Shown: positions 11,625 to 24,779, counted from the first letter of the stretch. The stretch is DNA of 64,000 nt from Antedon mediterranea (GCF_964355755.1 NC_092674.1:10791001-10855000); one strand, 5' to 3'. The notes: generated from the letters alone by a model not told the origin. Translations and numbers: made by a program.

Positions 11625-13055
11625 AGATGGTTCTACAAGGCAGTCAAACATAGTTTCACACTAGATGGTTCTACCAAGGCAGTCAAACATAGTTTCACAC
11701 TAGATGGTTCTACCACCAAGGCAGTCAAACATAGTTTCACACTAGATGGTTCTACCAAGGCAGTCAAACATAGTTTCACACTAGATGGTTCTACCAAGGC
11801 AGTCAAACATAGTTTCACATTAGATGATTCTACCAAGGCAGTCAAACATAGTTTCACACTAGATGGTTCTACCAAGGCAGTCAAACATAGTTTCACATTA
11901 GATGGTTCTACCAAGGCAGTCAAACATAGTTTCACAATGATGGTTCTACCAAGGCAGTCAAACATAGTTTCACACTAGATGGTTCTACCAAGGCAGTCAA
12001 ACATAGTTTCACATTAGATGGTTCTACCAAGGCAGTCAAACATAGTTTCACACTAGATGGTTCTACCAAGGCAGTCAAATATAGTTTCACATTAGATGGT
12101 TCTACCAAGGCAGTCAAACATAGTTTCACACTAGATGGTTCTACCAAGGCAGTCAAACATAGTTTCACAATGATGGTTCTACCAAGGCAGTCAAACATAG
12201 TTTCACACTAGATGGTTCTACCAAGGCAGTCAAACATAGTTTCACACTAGATGGTTCTACCAAGGCAGTCAAACATAGTTTCACATTAGATGGTTCTACC
12301 AAGGCAGTCAAACATAGTTTCACATTAGATGGTTCTACCAAGGCAGTCGAACATAGTTTCACATTAGATGGTTCTACCAAGGCAGTCAAACATAGTTTCA
12401 CACTAGATGGTTCTACCAAGGCAGTCAAACATAGTTTCACACTAGATGGTTCTACCAAGGCAGTCAAACATAGTTTCACACTAGATAGTTCTACCAAGGC
12501 AGTCAAACATAGTTTCACACTAGATGGTTCTACAAGGCAGTCACACACATTGTTTCACAATGATGGTTCTACCAAGGCAGTCAAACATAGTTTCACACTA
12601 GATGGTTCTACCAAGGCAGTCAAACATAGTTTCACACTAGATGGTTCTACCAAGGCAGTCAAACATAGTTTCACACTAGATGGTTCTACCAAGGCAGTCA
12701 AACATAGTTTCACATTAGATGGTTCTACCAAGGCAGTCAAACATAGTTTCACACTAGATGGTTCTACCAAGGCAGTCAAACATAGTTTCACACTAGATGG
12801 TTCTACCAAGGCAGTCAAACATAGTTTCACACTAGATGGTTCTACCAAGCCAGTCAAACATAGTTTCACACTAGATGGTTCTACCAAGGCAGTCAAACAT
12901 AGTTTCACACTAGATGGTTCTACCAAGGCAGTCAAACATAGTTTCACACTAGATGGTTCTACCAAGGCAGTCAAACATAGTTTCACACTCAGATGGTTCT
13001 ACCAAGGCAGTCAAACATAGTTTCACACTAGATGGTTCTACCAAGGCAATTTAAG
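11625..13055. repeat. Minisatellite, 39-bp unit, about 37 copies
   Basis: The unit reads ACTAGATGGTTCTACCAAGG followed by CAGTCAAACATAGTTTCAC and is repeated head to tail with few changes. The main variants are C/T in the first bases, a shortened unit with AATGATGG at about 11936, 12168 and 12558, and a 3-bp CCA insertion near 11713. Because 39 is a multiple of three, long open frames appear on both strands with a 13-residue period (DGSTKAVKHSFTL; LTALVEPSSVKLC); these are artefacts. It lies in intron 2 of the carbonic anhydrase gene, about 100 nt before the exon 3 acceptor in transcript order. Confidence 0.97.
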
Positions 13056-15123
13056 ATATTTTCCATATCCCAAAAAGAAGCATGGCTTTCAGTTAAGCAT
13101 ATTCAAATCAAATACTTTATGGATAAAGCAAGTAAAGCAATTTAAAGCAACATATCTTTATGCATAGGTATAATAATAATGCGATGTGGAGAAATCGACG
13201 ATAGTTTTTGCTGATCATTCTGAATTATCCAACATATCAACAGTTTATACTACAGCAGTATGATCTGAAAATGTATATCTAGCTGCTCATCTACCAGTCA
13301 TAATAATCAGACTCGAAGAAGTTCACCAGTGGTCTAGCCGATTTTCACATTTTAACATGTTTAGGAGGTTATTCCCGAAACTGTATTCCGTCATTATTAA
13401 GGTTTTAAGACCCCATTTTCATTGTTTTCATGTATTATTCATACAATTTGTTGATTATTGTTTCTTATTTCAGCTATATTGAAATTTTTTCGTACAACAG
13501 GTGCCTAGGAATCTAGTAACATAATTCCATGATCATAATTTATCATTGGCGTCCTGCACTCGGCGAATACCGTGTCTGAAATTGGTTTCAAAATGCAGCG
13601 TGCAGGAGTTCGACTAATCCATCATACTCTATATGATCAATAACAGTTATAATATATAATAAATATTTATAACATATTCATAAGTCTTTAGTTCAATCAA
13701 GCAGCATAGTTATAAGATTGGAAATATCGTTAGATTGATATCAACATAATTTGAATCTCAAATGTATGACTTCTGTTGATTATAGGATATTTGTAGGCCT
13801 CTACAGTTATGAAATCTAATGAATGTTGATATGTTTCTAGTGGCGCCAGAAACTAAACTGTCACTTGATTAAATATTGTAGTTAATATGAGAAAAAAAAT
13901 GAATTTCGGAAATTGAAAAATAATTTAGGAATTTATATAATAATTAAGGCATGTTTTTTTAAAAAATAGAATCTATATTCTCATTCAATGTTTTTTTTAA
14001 ATTGATCAGAACAGACAATTCTTGACTAACCTTGGCCAATCGTAATATAATAATTTTACCACATCATGAAATCGGATGTGTTTTGAAAGCGGTCTCTATA
14101 AATCAACTTGCTGTATTTTGTAAGGAGGACCTAGACCAGACGTTCCAACCCCGAAATTAACAATTTCGGGAGGTTAACTTATTTTTAACAAAGTTGAAAT
14201 GTTTTAACAGATTTGACGCATTTCAAATTGTCACAAAATACATTGCGCTACCGCAATTTCAATGTTTACGCATTCTAGTAACTAATGGTATATAATCATG
14301 TATTTATATAGAAATAACTTCTAAAAAACAGGTTGGAACACTGCTGGTCGGTTGTGTGTTTTTGTTTAGCTAATGACATACCATACAAAATACTATAAAA
14401 GTGGATTTTATAACCCAATTTTAAAACGCGACTGGTTGCATTTACAATCGGTTAGTACAATTGACCAAAATTACCACCCTGTCCTGGTCAATGACATCTC
14501 CGTCTGACTAGTCTAGGCTAGTTAGTTCTATCAGTAAAAGTAGTGAGGGGATTTACAAGTATTCAAACAATGTCAACAACACAGTTCTGATATGTCTGTT
14601 AAAATGCCTATAATGCGTATAATATATATATTTTTTTCTATTCATATACAAAGTAAATACCGGCTCGATAGTTAAGACCTCGATGGCTCCGAGTGGGGTA
14701 GCAATGAGGTATGACCCCGGCAGTTGCAGAATCGATTCTCTGCTTGAAGATTTTTTAGAGAGAGATTATTTAGAGGGTTGGGTTTAGTTATATTTAGAAA
14801 CCACTTTTATATTTAGAAAATAGGTCAACCAATTACAACACAGTTGACATATGTTCTTTGATGAGAGGGGTAGTACTACAATAGTACTGTAGGCCTACTA
14901 TTTCTAGTAGACTAGGTTCTAGTATGTGTATAGGTCTATTTCGTAGGCCTTAGGAGAAAAGCACAGGACAGTAGTAGTACTACTGTCAGACTATCGATAG
15001 TAATATGCCTACTCTACTTACTACACTTTCTACTCTAGCTTAATAAAGTAGGCTACTAGGCTAGTACTCTACTAGGAGCTAGCCTACTTACATACTAGGC
15101 CTATACTACATTACATTTACCAT
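13056..15123. other. Intron 2, single-copy A+T-rich DNA
   Basis: No exon or repeat family seen apart from the weak tRNA-like stretch at 14668-14748. From about 14880 onward CTAG and AGGCCTA words become frequent. Confidence 0.4.
14668..14748 (+). mobile_element. Possible tRNA-like SINE head
   Basis: ACCTCGATGGCTCCGAGTGG ... AGAATCGATTCTC has weak A-box and B-box character. No second copy was found in the window, so this is tentative. Confidence 0.25.
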
Positions 15124-16342
15124 ACTATGGCGCTAGTTCCGTTTCGCACCTGTTTTTATTTCGACTTCCTTTTGACTCCAAATTGTTAAGCAACTTATTG
15201 TGAATACCACACCTTAAAATTGGGCCTCATAAGTACTTTTATGAAGAAGAATCACATAAAAAGTAACAAATAAATCCTTAAATTGATGATTTTACAGACA
15301 TCTCGGACCCGTGGACACCCATATAAACTCAAGTTTAAAAGCTCTCGTCTTAATATTAGGGAGAGTTATTCTCTTATGGAATACTCTGCCTATGGATGTA
15401 GTTTCATGTGCTACGGTGAACTTGTTCAAAGCAAAACTTAACGTCGCATGGTCTAACCACCCGCTGAAGTTTTCACCCTAGGCCTATATAGAATATGATT
15501 TTATTGCTAAGAGGGGCTTTTAAGCACTGAGTGCTTCGCCTCGATCCCGTAGACGAAAGTGTACGGGAAACAAGTAAACAAGTAAGTAAATGATTCTGCT
15601 GGCATACCGTTCGCGAATTTAGCATACTCGAAGTTCAATATTTTCGTTTCTATGGAGCGCCAAAAGAGCAACAACAATAGATGGTTAAAAACTCAGTGGA
15701 ATGCGTCTTCTTTTAATGCATTTATTATTGAAATACACGTTTAATTTTAATATATTTTGTCAATAAAAATGCTGTAACATTTTACTGCTAATAATTTGCT
15801 GTTTTCAAATAGCAACCAACCCTAGGCCTAACTAAGAGTAAGACTAGGCTATAGACTATAAGAGGAATATTATTTAGATCAGGTATACCCCCTACAGCAG
15901 TACATGTAATATGATGATGCATTTGTCGATTTTCATTCCTAAAATAAAAGTTCCTGCAAAAAGCATGTACAGTATCAACAGTAATATTTTTGTTGCATTG
16001 ACATTGACAAAGTATGATAAAATTGAACGTAATTTTCATCAATAAATGCATTAAATATACGCAATTTACTGAGTTTTTAGCCCTCTATTATGATTGCTCT
16101 TTTGGCGCTCCATAGAAACAACAACATTGAACATGGAGTATGCGAAATTCACAAACCGATGTGCGAGAAACACGTCTGTAAATTCATCAATTTAAAGGAT
16201 TTATTTTTTATTTTTTGTGTGATCTCCTTCGTAAAAGTATTTTTGAGGCCTAATTCTAAGGTGTGGTACTCACGATAAAGTTTCTTAACCAATTTTGAGT
16301 CGAAATAAACGACAGGTGCGAAACGGAACTAGCGCCACTATT
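15124..16342. mobile_element. Fold-back DNA element with long inverted arms
   Basis: The left arm (15124-15302, continued at 15611-15677) is the reverse complement of the right arm (16088-16150, continued at 16165-16342). Outer ends read GGCGCTAGTTCCGTTTCGCA on the left and the complement on the right. Arms are about 250 nt in total with scattered substitutions. The interior of about 400 bp has no recognisable transposase. A LINE 3' fragment interrupts the left arm. It lies in intron 2 of the carbonic anhydrase gene. Confidence 0.85.
15303..15600 (+). mobile_element. CR1/L2-like LINE 3' fragment inserted in the fold-back element
   Basis: The plus strand reads RTRGHPYKLKFKSSRLNIRE and then, after one frameshift, RVILLWNTLPMDVVSC and ATVNLFKAKLNVAWSNH, the typical end of a LINE reverse transcriptase ORF. 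A short 3' UTR and a tail of AAGTAAACAAGTAAGTAAATG type follow. 5'-truncated and dead. Confidence 0.8.
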
Positions 16343-16428
16343 ATTACTAACAAACTAGGCTAGGCCGGGTATTAGGCCTAATCAATACTTAGTAGGATTT
16401 AGGGCTAGAGCTAGTTAGAGGTGTCACT

Positions 16429-16459
16429 GTCATCTGGTGGGTATTTCCCACCAGATGAC
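16429..16459. repeat. Perfect 13-bp hairpin with 5-nt loop
   Basis: GTCATCTGGTGGG at 16429-16441, loop TATTT, CCCACCAGATGAC at 16447-16459. It is not followed by a T-run and lies about 90 bp outside the fold-back element. Confidence 0.85.
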
Positions 16460-17000
16460 ACTACACTTCAAGTTTTGGATTGTTTACAACTAGCGCCCTC
16501 TGCGGTAAAAAACTGTTGAAACTTTTTTTTAGGAAGTAAAGGTCACGAATATCATTGAAATGACACGTATATTCCCTCTTTCAAGCGTTCGGCAATGTAG
16601 ATAGGAGAAATTTACCAATGTTGTACTGGTAGAACAGAAGTAAAAAGAAGACAATATAAAATACCGGGAAAGTACGTTGATGATATTGATACACATGTTC
16701 TTAGGCGCCAAACTGCTGCAGTTCACTGTTGTTTTGTATTCCGAAAACTTAAAAGCACTTATCACTAACTAATAATTTCATCATGAAGAATAAGTAACAT
16801 GTCGCCAAATAGATTATGAGAATGATCGGCAGATGAAAAGGATAACATGACATAATGCACTTGATTTTACCATACTATCTACAAAGTGTTTTAAGCTTAG
16901 AATATATTGATTATCAACAAAGAAATGTGACACAATCTAGAGACAATTCACATTCAAATCAAATTATTGTAAAATATCCTCTTGTCACATTTAGCACAAG

Positions 17001-17540
17001 GGTCTAGTTCCATAATATGACTATGCGACCAAAAGTACAATGAAAATATCAAAGTATGTTTGTTTATTGAATTTGCGTTATTATTAGTGAAATAAATGTG
17101 AGACTTTCCATAGAGTTCAACACATTATAATTGTCCACACTTGCGCGCGTAAAAAAAAGAGCATGGAGTGTAAAAGTGATCGGATGCGCGTAATTACTAT
17201 AACAACTACGCAGTTAGACGCCCTTCCTGTTGTACGATTTTATCGCGCACTCTAGTGTGTCTAGTTCCATAATATGACTATTCGACCAAAAGTACAATGA
17301 CAATATCAAAGTGTGTTTGTTTATTGAATTTGGATTATTAGTGAAATGAATGTGAGGCTTTCCATGCATAGAGTTCAACACATTATAATTGTCGATCCAC
17401 ACTTCTTGCGCGTAAAAATAAAGAGCGTGTAGTGTAAAATCGGATCGGATGCGCGCAATTACTATAACAACGTACAGGAAGGGCGTCTAACTGCGTAGTT
17501 AGACGCTCATCCTGTACGACTCGCGCACTCTAGTAACAGC
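17001..17540. repeat. Direct tandem duplication, about 260-bp unit, two copies
   Basis: Copy 1 starts at TCTAGTTCCATAATATGACT near 17002 and copy 2 at the same words near 17260. They align throughout with scattered substitutions. Copy 2 also contains a 20-bp inverted repeat (17472-17491 with 17498-17517, two mismatches, 6-nt loop) where copy 1 has only one arm. Confidence 0.9.
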
Positions 17541-20500
17541 TAACACCCAAGAGTAACAAAAAATTTAGAAAACGAACAAATGTAGGCTAATTTTGCAAGC
17601 TTATGTTAGCTACATTACATCAATGGTTTATATTATAAATCTGGGGTAAACTATTCAAATAAATGAGAATCGCAATGTAATAAGCTACCACACTTTAACT
17701 ATCTATCTGATGAGTGCCGCGTGGCCCATGTTCGATCATCTACTATATAGCTACTTATCAATAAATATATCATCACTATTTTAGCAAACAGTGTAAAATA
17801 CAAGGATGACACAGAAACTGTCCTAGATTGTTCACGTGACCGAATCGTTACAGTGTCGCGACGCGAAGTAAAATTTGTCAAAATAACTAATGAAAAGCAT
17901 GAAATTCATCCACGCATAAACATAGAAATATTTGTATGAAAAATGAGATCAAAATAAATCAAAAGTACCGTACTCGTAGTCTTATAATTTTGTCTAGCCT
18001 GCTTAATAATTTCGGTAATCCCGTTACTAACTAAAATCAAAATCTTGTAAATGCCAAAGTCTACGTACATGTATGTTATATGTGTAAATGTTTACACCTT
18101 TGTTACCGTATTCCTCTAGAGAACGTATGGAATGGCAAGAATGATACAAATCTGCTGGATTTAAAAATAACCGAAACTAAAACATATTATAAAACACCTA
18201 AATAAACTCTGTCATTTGATTTGACGATTGTGAGTCACATGGCATGCAATAGTACGCACTATTGAACGATCCTTCAATAGTACTTTTTTTTCGTGTACGA
18301 CAAAAAAACCTATCGCGTTTGGAAAATGTTTTTTTTTATACTATTACTTTTGAAATACAATAGCGCCGCCTATTTTGTACTTCCACCGGGAAGATGAGTG
18401 ATGACTGATATCGCGATGGAAGTACTGGTATCGCTGCCTTTTCTAGTCTCCACGCTAGGTTAATAGGCGCTTTAGTCTAGCTAGACCTAGGATTATTTGG
18501 TCGTTTGTTGACATAATTAACACTTCAGTAGGTGTGTTTATAAAATCCAATTAGATATAATATTAAATATATTATTAAAAACCAAATAAATAATACTCTT
18601 TTAATGTGAATCAATCAAAATGTAGGCATCTAGGCCTACCTTTTATTCAATCTGATTTAAATGATAAGAATCTATTTAGATGTAAGTTATATAAAACAAA
18701 TAATGAATGTATTATATAGTAGTGTAATAGTAGGCCTACAAATAATGGCATTGGGTGAATGATGAAAAAAAGTTATATTTCAACTCGGCTTTGCCTTGTT
18801 GAAATATAACCTTTTAACATTCACCTGTACCATTACACTCATAAACATTCATCATTGGTATAATATAACATTTGTCATACATTATCTTAAACTGCCTTTT
18901 TTAACAGATGCATTCAAACGCTTCTTTTAATCGCTAGAAACTCGCGTGTATTATTCGATTGAAATCACTTTTCTCATGACCAAAACAACACTGGCTCGTG
19001 GTTTACTATTTCTCCTCATCGAGTAATGAGCGAGTAATGTTCTCGTTATGCTGATGCTGAGTTGAAATTAAAATAATTAGTTAAAGATAAAATATTATGA
19101 CAAACGCAGTGATTACAGATTATTTCGTGTATTTCGATGAAATATCTCACGCCAGCAGCATCACAATTTATCCGATTTATTAGGCTCGTTTATTTTTATT
19201 GAACAAGAAGTAGGCCACTGATGATGTGGCCAGAATAGCGAAGCTGGCGTGCGACTGATATAGAAAAAGGCCGCGAGATCAACACTTGTTATTATGGTGT
19301 TAATAGCCGAGTGCCCGTTGAAAATTGAACAGGTCAAATTTTTAAATTCAAAGTGGTAAAGGTAAATTGCTAATGGTTTTATGCACTTAGGCCTAACATG
19401 GTATTGAGTGCCAATAGAAAATTGTAGATCGAACATTCGAAATTATGTTATTGAACGGTTATGTATGGTTTTATCAGGAGAGTGCCAAAGTGCACAGGTC
19501 AACCGGTCGAATCGTCTGACATTACTGATTTGATGGTAAAGTAGGCCTAAGTACGCGCAAAATAAGTATTAGGCCTGTTGAAACATTGTAAGATAAAGTC
19601 GTGTACGTTCGTTCACATTCAACATTATTCAATATTGGTTTCGAGAAAAAAAGAAAAAGAAGAACATTTAAATCAAATATAAAATAAGACCATTATTACC
19701 ATCAAGATTAGAAGTATTTTGTACATGTATAATCTTGTTCCTAGAAAAAATATAGACACAATAATTTGAAATTAAGGTAGCAACAGAGAAAAGCCTATAT
19801 TTGTCGGTGTTTCTTAAAATTATTATTAGAAACCTCACCATTCTCTGCAGTATTAGGCCTAACTCTAACACTGCGGTTGTATTTTGCAATTCGGGACATG
19901 AACAGTGTCTGGACGCGATAATTAACCATGGTTATGATCATCTAATTAGGCCTACAGTTGAAATAATGCTGTTACTATTATTTCGTTTTATTAACAATCT
20001 AAATCACGGTTGACTGATTCATTGAAATGACGCAAACATTGTTCTACTTCAGAGAAAGCCCGAAAGTCATTAGAAAACGATAAAAATACGATTTCTCTTA
20101 GGCAGACAATCGCAAATATCTGACTACTTAAATCATTCCATGAATCAGTGTTGTTACTAATGTTTCAGAGTAACACACATCTAAAAATATCACTTAAAAA
20201 GTATCCAAATTTCATCCAAATACATTAACAAATTTGAATCCGAAATCATTGATTTATCTACTGCCTCTGTACTCGGCTAAATTTAATTCAATTTTTAGGA
20301 ATGGCATCAACAGAGCAATTAGAGCAGTTGTTATCAATACATAGGTAGGACCCGTTCGGGTTTGTTACACGAGTAAGTTGGTTCTTACCCCCTGAAGTTA
20401 GCAGTAACTGTTCCCATGAAACCAACTTACTAAGCCTAAACGAACCTATATTTATGGCTCTGCAATGGCTCAACAAACTCACATTTTTGTTCCTTTGTTT

Positions 20501-21241
20501 TACAAAAAGTTGTTTTGTACTTTTGCTTGATTGTATGTTTGGCTAAGTAGGCCTAGGCCTATACAGAATTTTGAAACACAAATTTTACCCAAAGTTCCGT
20601 ATTAGACTAGTTCCAATACGACTTGCCTTTTAAATTACTACTGTATAAGGGGAGCACTAAAGAGCTAACCGGCAAATATAGGCAACATTTACATGTTTTT
20701 ACAAGAAGACTTACAATCTATTTTATTAAAGTGATTTTAATCCGTTGACCACCAGTATAATCACACGTTCAAACGCATTTGAAAATGGTGGTCAACTGAG
20801 GCCTATATTTCTTTTTAGTTTGATTTCAAACTATACGTTTTTATAACATTTAGCGGTATTATATTGGTTTCCATCTTTCTTTTCTTCTTCTCCGATAGAT
20901 AATCTTTCCTTTCCGTGACAAATGTGTTGCTAGACATGTCACACATTCAATTTGGAAATGGTGAGTGTGCGTCTATACTGAGTGTCAGTCACTTTACGAG
21001 GGTTTTTTTTATTTCCCACTTTTCTAGAATTCAATAAATTTTACTAAAACTATCAAAGTTTTTACAACCTCTAACGGTAATATTATTTTTATTTTAATCT
21101 TTCTTCTCTTTTCCGATATTATAATCTTTCTTTGCCATGACAAATGTGTTATTCTAGGCACGGAATATGTGGTCTTTAAATAGATTTAAAATAACTGTCT
21201 AAAACTGGTCAATAAACGCTATTATTGTCTGTTTATCAACG
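17541..21241. other. Intron 2, hairpins and single-copy DNA
   Basis: Contains the hairpin at 18721-18839. It also holds inverted words GTTGACCACCA / TGGTGGTCAAC (about 20742-20796) and TAAGTTGGTTC / GAAACCAACTTA (about 20372-20430), each likely a small fold-back insertion. No gene seen. Confidence 0.4.
18721..18839. repeat. Long imperfect hairpin
   Basis: AGTGTAAT at 18721 pairs with ATTACACT at 18832-18839. Further in, GGTGAATG and AAAGTTATATTTCAAC pair with GTTGAAATATAACCTTT and CATTCACC around the loop TCGGCTTTGCCTT. It resembles a small MITE or fold-back insertion. Confidence 0.8.
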
Positions 21242-21712
21242 TTCGTGTATAATGTTCGTTCAGTTGCGCTAGTTTCAGATCTGCATTGTTCCCACACGTA
21301 CCGGAAATTGAACTATGGCCACGGTGTCTGTACATTGTTTGAATGCGACGAAAAGAGTTTTATTTCTTCCATGATTAGATATTGTATTGAAAGAATAACC
21401 ATCAAAGGTTACAATAAAAATACAAAGTGTCCACCCCTTAATATGGGTTAACCGTTGTCCCTTGTTCGTGTCCCTAAAGCGTCCACCCAGGCAAATTATA
21501 AACAATAAAACCCCTATTAAGGAAATACTTTCACGACCCAACAAAGTGTACTTTTATATAGGGTATCTTTTGAATATGGATGGGCCGAGTGCACGTTAAA
21601 ACACAAATCACCACTCAAACCCACCCCAATCCGTTTTTAAAAGAGAATCGTCCATTTTAATAGTCGATTCTCTGAAAAAAAAAGTCTCCAAGGAGGGGTT
21701 ACTGTATCTACA
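21242..21712 (+). repeat. Dispersed repeat pair, copy 2
   Basis: Counterpart of 742-1345: AAATTGAACTATGGCC, CGACCCAACAAAGTGT, CAAGGAGGGGTTACTG in the same order. Two overlapping open frames here (one per strand) are shadows without family likeness. Confidence 0.55.
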
Positions 21713-21739
21713 TTCTATATATTTCTTACCTTACCTTAA

Positions 21740-21902
21740 TTTTAAATATGTTGCCTGGACCCCACATTTTAAAGCTTAAGCTTCCAGTGGGGTACCCTTT
21801 TTCTCATTTATTATCTAATACTTATTATCTATTACTTCTAGAAAATGTAACTGTATTTTGTTTTTATTTGAGAAATAAAATTTATTTATTGATTGATTGA
21901 TA
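21740..21902 (+). mobile_element. LINE 3' tail
   Basis: A segment of CCCCACATTTTAAAGC type followed by GAGAAATAAAATTTATTTAT and a TTGATTGATTGA tail resembles the 3' UTR of CR1/L2 elements. No coding part is left. Confidence 0.5.
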
Positions 21903-23930
21903 AAATTATAAAACAAAATAATTCCTCTCCATTGCCGATATTACGGTGTAATATAAACCATGTTACAATATTCTACCGTTACAGGTTAACCTAAGGGATC
22001 TATTGACAGCAGCCATTAGCTTGTCAATACCCTGTGACAGCCAATAACAACATATCGATCCCAGTCAATATTTGCCCGGTATTGTAAAGTCATTATTACA
22101 GAACAAACTGCCTTTTGCATGTGATTGAAATGCAGATTGCGTTATAATTCCTTCGAGTACTAAATGATGTGGCCAATGCACTTCTCACAACGATATCGCT
22201 TAATTTGATGCTAATGATGATATAAATGAATATGATGCTAATTATTATTTGAATTAGTAAAAATAATAATTTATTATTAAAGCGAAACGACTCATACTTT
22301 ACTTTAAAACTGTATACGATTTTGTTTTACTTGATTCATAACTCCTCTGTTAAGTTCCTATTAAACCATGGGTATAAGGAGTATTTGGCAACACACGTCT
22401 TATTTTCACTATCGGAGTTAAATACAGGGTTACAATATATCTATATGTGTGGTATTAACGTTATATTGGATACTGTTAACCGATCACTTCGTCAGATGTA
22501 ACTCCGATTTGATTCGGATCAACTTAATTCCGTTATTGCACAATTAAATCTAGTGCGTGTACACAGGTTCTCACGCGCGTCTCTTATGATGCAGCAGACC
22601 TGTATCCGTCACTGATACGGCAGTGCCATGGCCATCCTCCTAACATTGCATAATAAGAACAGGTACCACATGTGATACATATATGACACAGTATTACAGA
22701 ATTTGAATACGATACTGTACTTATTATAATGTCATATTGAGATACAGCACAGAGAACAAGGCGCATTATTAGATATACAAACCTTTTAACAATAGAATTA
22801 CAGTATTTATATTGTGACGATGCTTTACGCAAGACGCCTATTACAAACTACATCAGAAAATTAATAAAATAACATGTCATAATCTAGGTGAAGTAGGTTA
22901 GAAGAAAGTATGACGCCAGTAAACCTATTACGGATACAAACACATATTAAACATATTTCAGATATAATAAAGGTATTAAAATCGCACCTAGATCACAAAT
23001 TATAGAACCGTTATAGCACTTTAACTTTTTTAGAAATATGACCGTTTCGATGTAATATTTGAATTACAAAATATCGACGACATGATTTAATGATGCGTTT
23101 TCATATTTAAGTAATGCAGTTGTTTGGGAGCGCGTGGATAAAATTCCTACGGATCCTAGTCGGACGGACGAACGAACGTTAATAGTTTAAATGCAACCTA
23201 CAAAAAAAGCCATTCAAATTCCACTATAATTCATTGGAGCGACCCAAATATTTTTAGGAGAATGTATATTTATCGTAAAAAGCACGTAAAAACATGTAAA
23301 TAATAAAAATAATCATACCTTTTACCAGAAAAGAAATAGAATCAACTGGATAATTAAAAAATAAGAACATTTTCATTATGTTTTAGAATATTGTAACTGA
23401 GCGTGCTAGGCCTATGTCAACCCGCTTTTTGTTGAGGAGTTATTATGGGGCTTGATTCGTAGCACGACATAACTAGTTCATTGGTTCTCTCTGAATCATC
23501 GCAAATTGAAATCTAATAGGCCTAATCTTAATTTAATTGATGTTTATACACGCTCTATCAGAGTTAAAGCGGTTTAACTTATTCCGCATAGATAGGCCTA
23601 TATCGGAGTTGTATCGGAGTTACACTTAGCGGTTGTGAACTCTGATTGACTCAAATACAGCATACACGCTATAGGCCTATGTGTGTTATTTTTGTTGTTT
23701 ATTTAAATTGTATTGTGCTATTTGTTTGGCTGAATAAAGAATGTAAATGAATTGGAATAATTTGAGACTAACAGGCCAACAAAGAATATACATTGTTAAT
23801 TATCATTTAAATTATAAGCCTCTAATCTGGATGCAAATTATAACATGTTTTGCATCTATTCTATTGCGGAATGGATCGCACGCCTCTACTTAGGTGTAAT
23901 TAAATCACGTTATTTTACATTGTTCTATCA

Positions 23931-23964
23931 TGGAGGTATAACATAATTATTTTATACCTCCATG
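23931..23964. repeat. Short palindrome
   Basis: CATGGAGGTATAA on the left and TTATACCTCCATG on the right are perfect complements around a short A+T loop. Confidence 0.75.
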
Positions 23965-24779
23965 GTTCTATCACGAGACAATTAAAGCGCTGACTGGCAT
24001 GACCTAATTTCAACATGCAATTGTACATGAACAAAATAAATATGTTATGATCAAAAGTGTGTTTCTTTATTTACTCAATGCGCAGGTAAAAAATCAGGTA
24101 ATTTAAACATTAATGCGGTATGGCACGATTAAATGTCAGATTGTAATGTCCATTTCCTTTGTTTACTCAATGCGCGTAACTGGACAACTGTTTTGCATGT
24201 AAGGAATGTTCCCATAAATGTGTCGCTTTGATTAATGATGTTCTGATAGCAGATTGGTTTGTCAGAACTGAAAATATTTAGAAAACGTAGAGCGTACGGC
24301 GTGTATGGGACGTTTTTATCCCCCTGATTGTACTTACTGTAGTTCAATCTATCTCATAAATTGACAGGTTTTCAATTTCTAAATGGCTAAAAAAAAAATT
24401 TCAAATATACACATGCAATTTAGTTTGAAAATACTACCTACAAACGTATACACGTTTATATTGCGTTAGAAAAATGCTTGACGTATCAATCCTTTATTAA
24501 AAAGAGATTTGAAGCATTTTTTTTTATTGCGAACAACTTTCAATTTGCTAATGTATTCTGGGGTCACCGGTGCTGGGGTACAGGTAGTATAATACACAAT
24601 GTTGTAGGATAATTTTTTCAATGGTCTTTCGTAAATGATGATTAAACGTGGCGTTTGGTTAACACTTCTACTTGTACGCACAACGCAATGACGTATGCGT
24701 ACCAATCACAAACGACTGCTGTGATGTGTTGCTTACGTTGCAAGGACCAGGGAAAAGTGAATGTTAGACATTCTACAAT

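Noticed and set aside
11568-13020. Long open frames on both strands with a 13-residue repeat (DGSTKAVKHSFTL and LTALVEPSSVKLC)
   Set aside because: They are a by-product of a 39-bp minisatellite whose unit is a multiple of three and stop-free in several frames; no start context, splice sites or non-repeat coding sequence.
11625-13055. CRISPR-like array
   Set aside because: The whole 39-bp unit repeats with no unique spacers, and the DNA is eukaryotic.
16429-16459. Rho-independent terminator
   Set aside because: No T-run, no bacterial gene upstream, eukaryotic context.
20372-20430. Possible riboswitch-like or attenuator hairpin
   Set aside because: Intronic eukaryotic DNA; more simply a small fold-back insertion.
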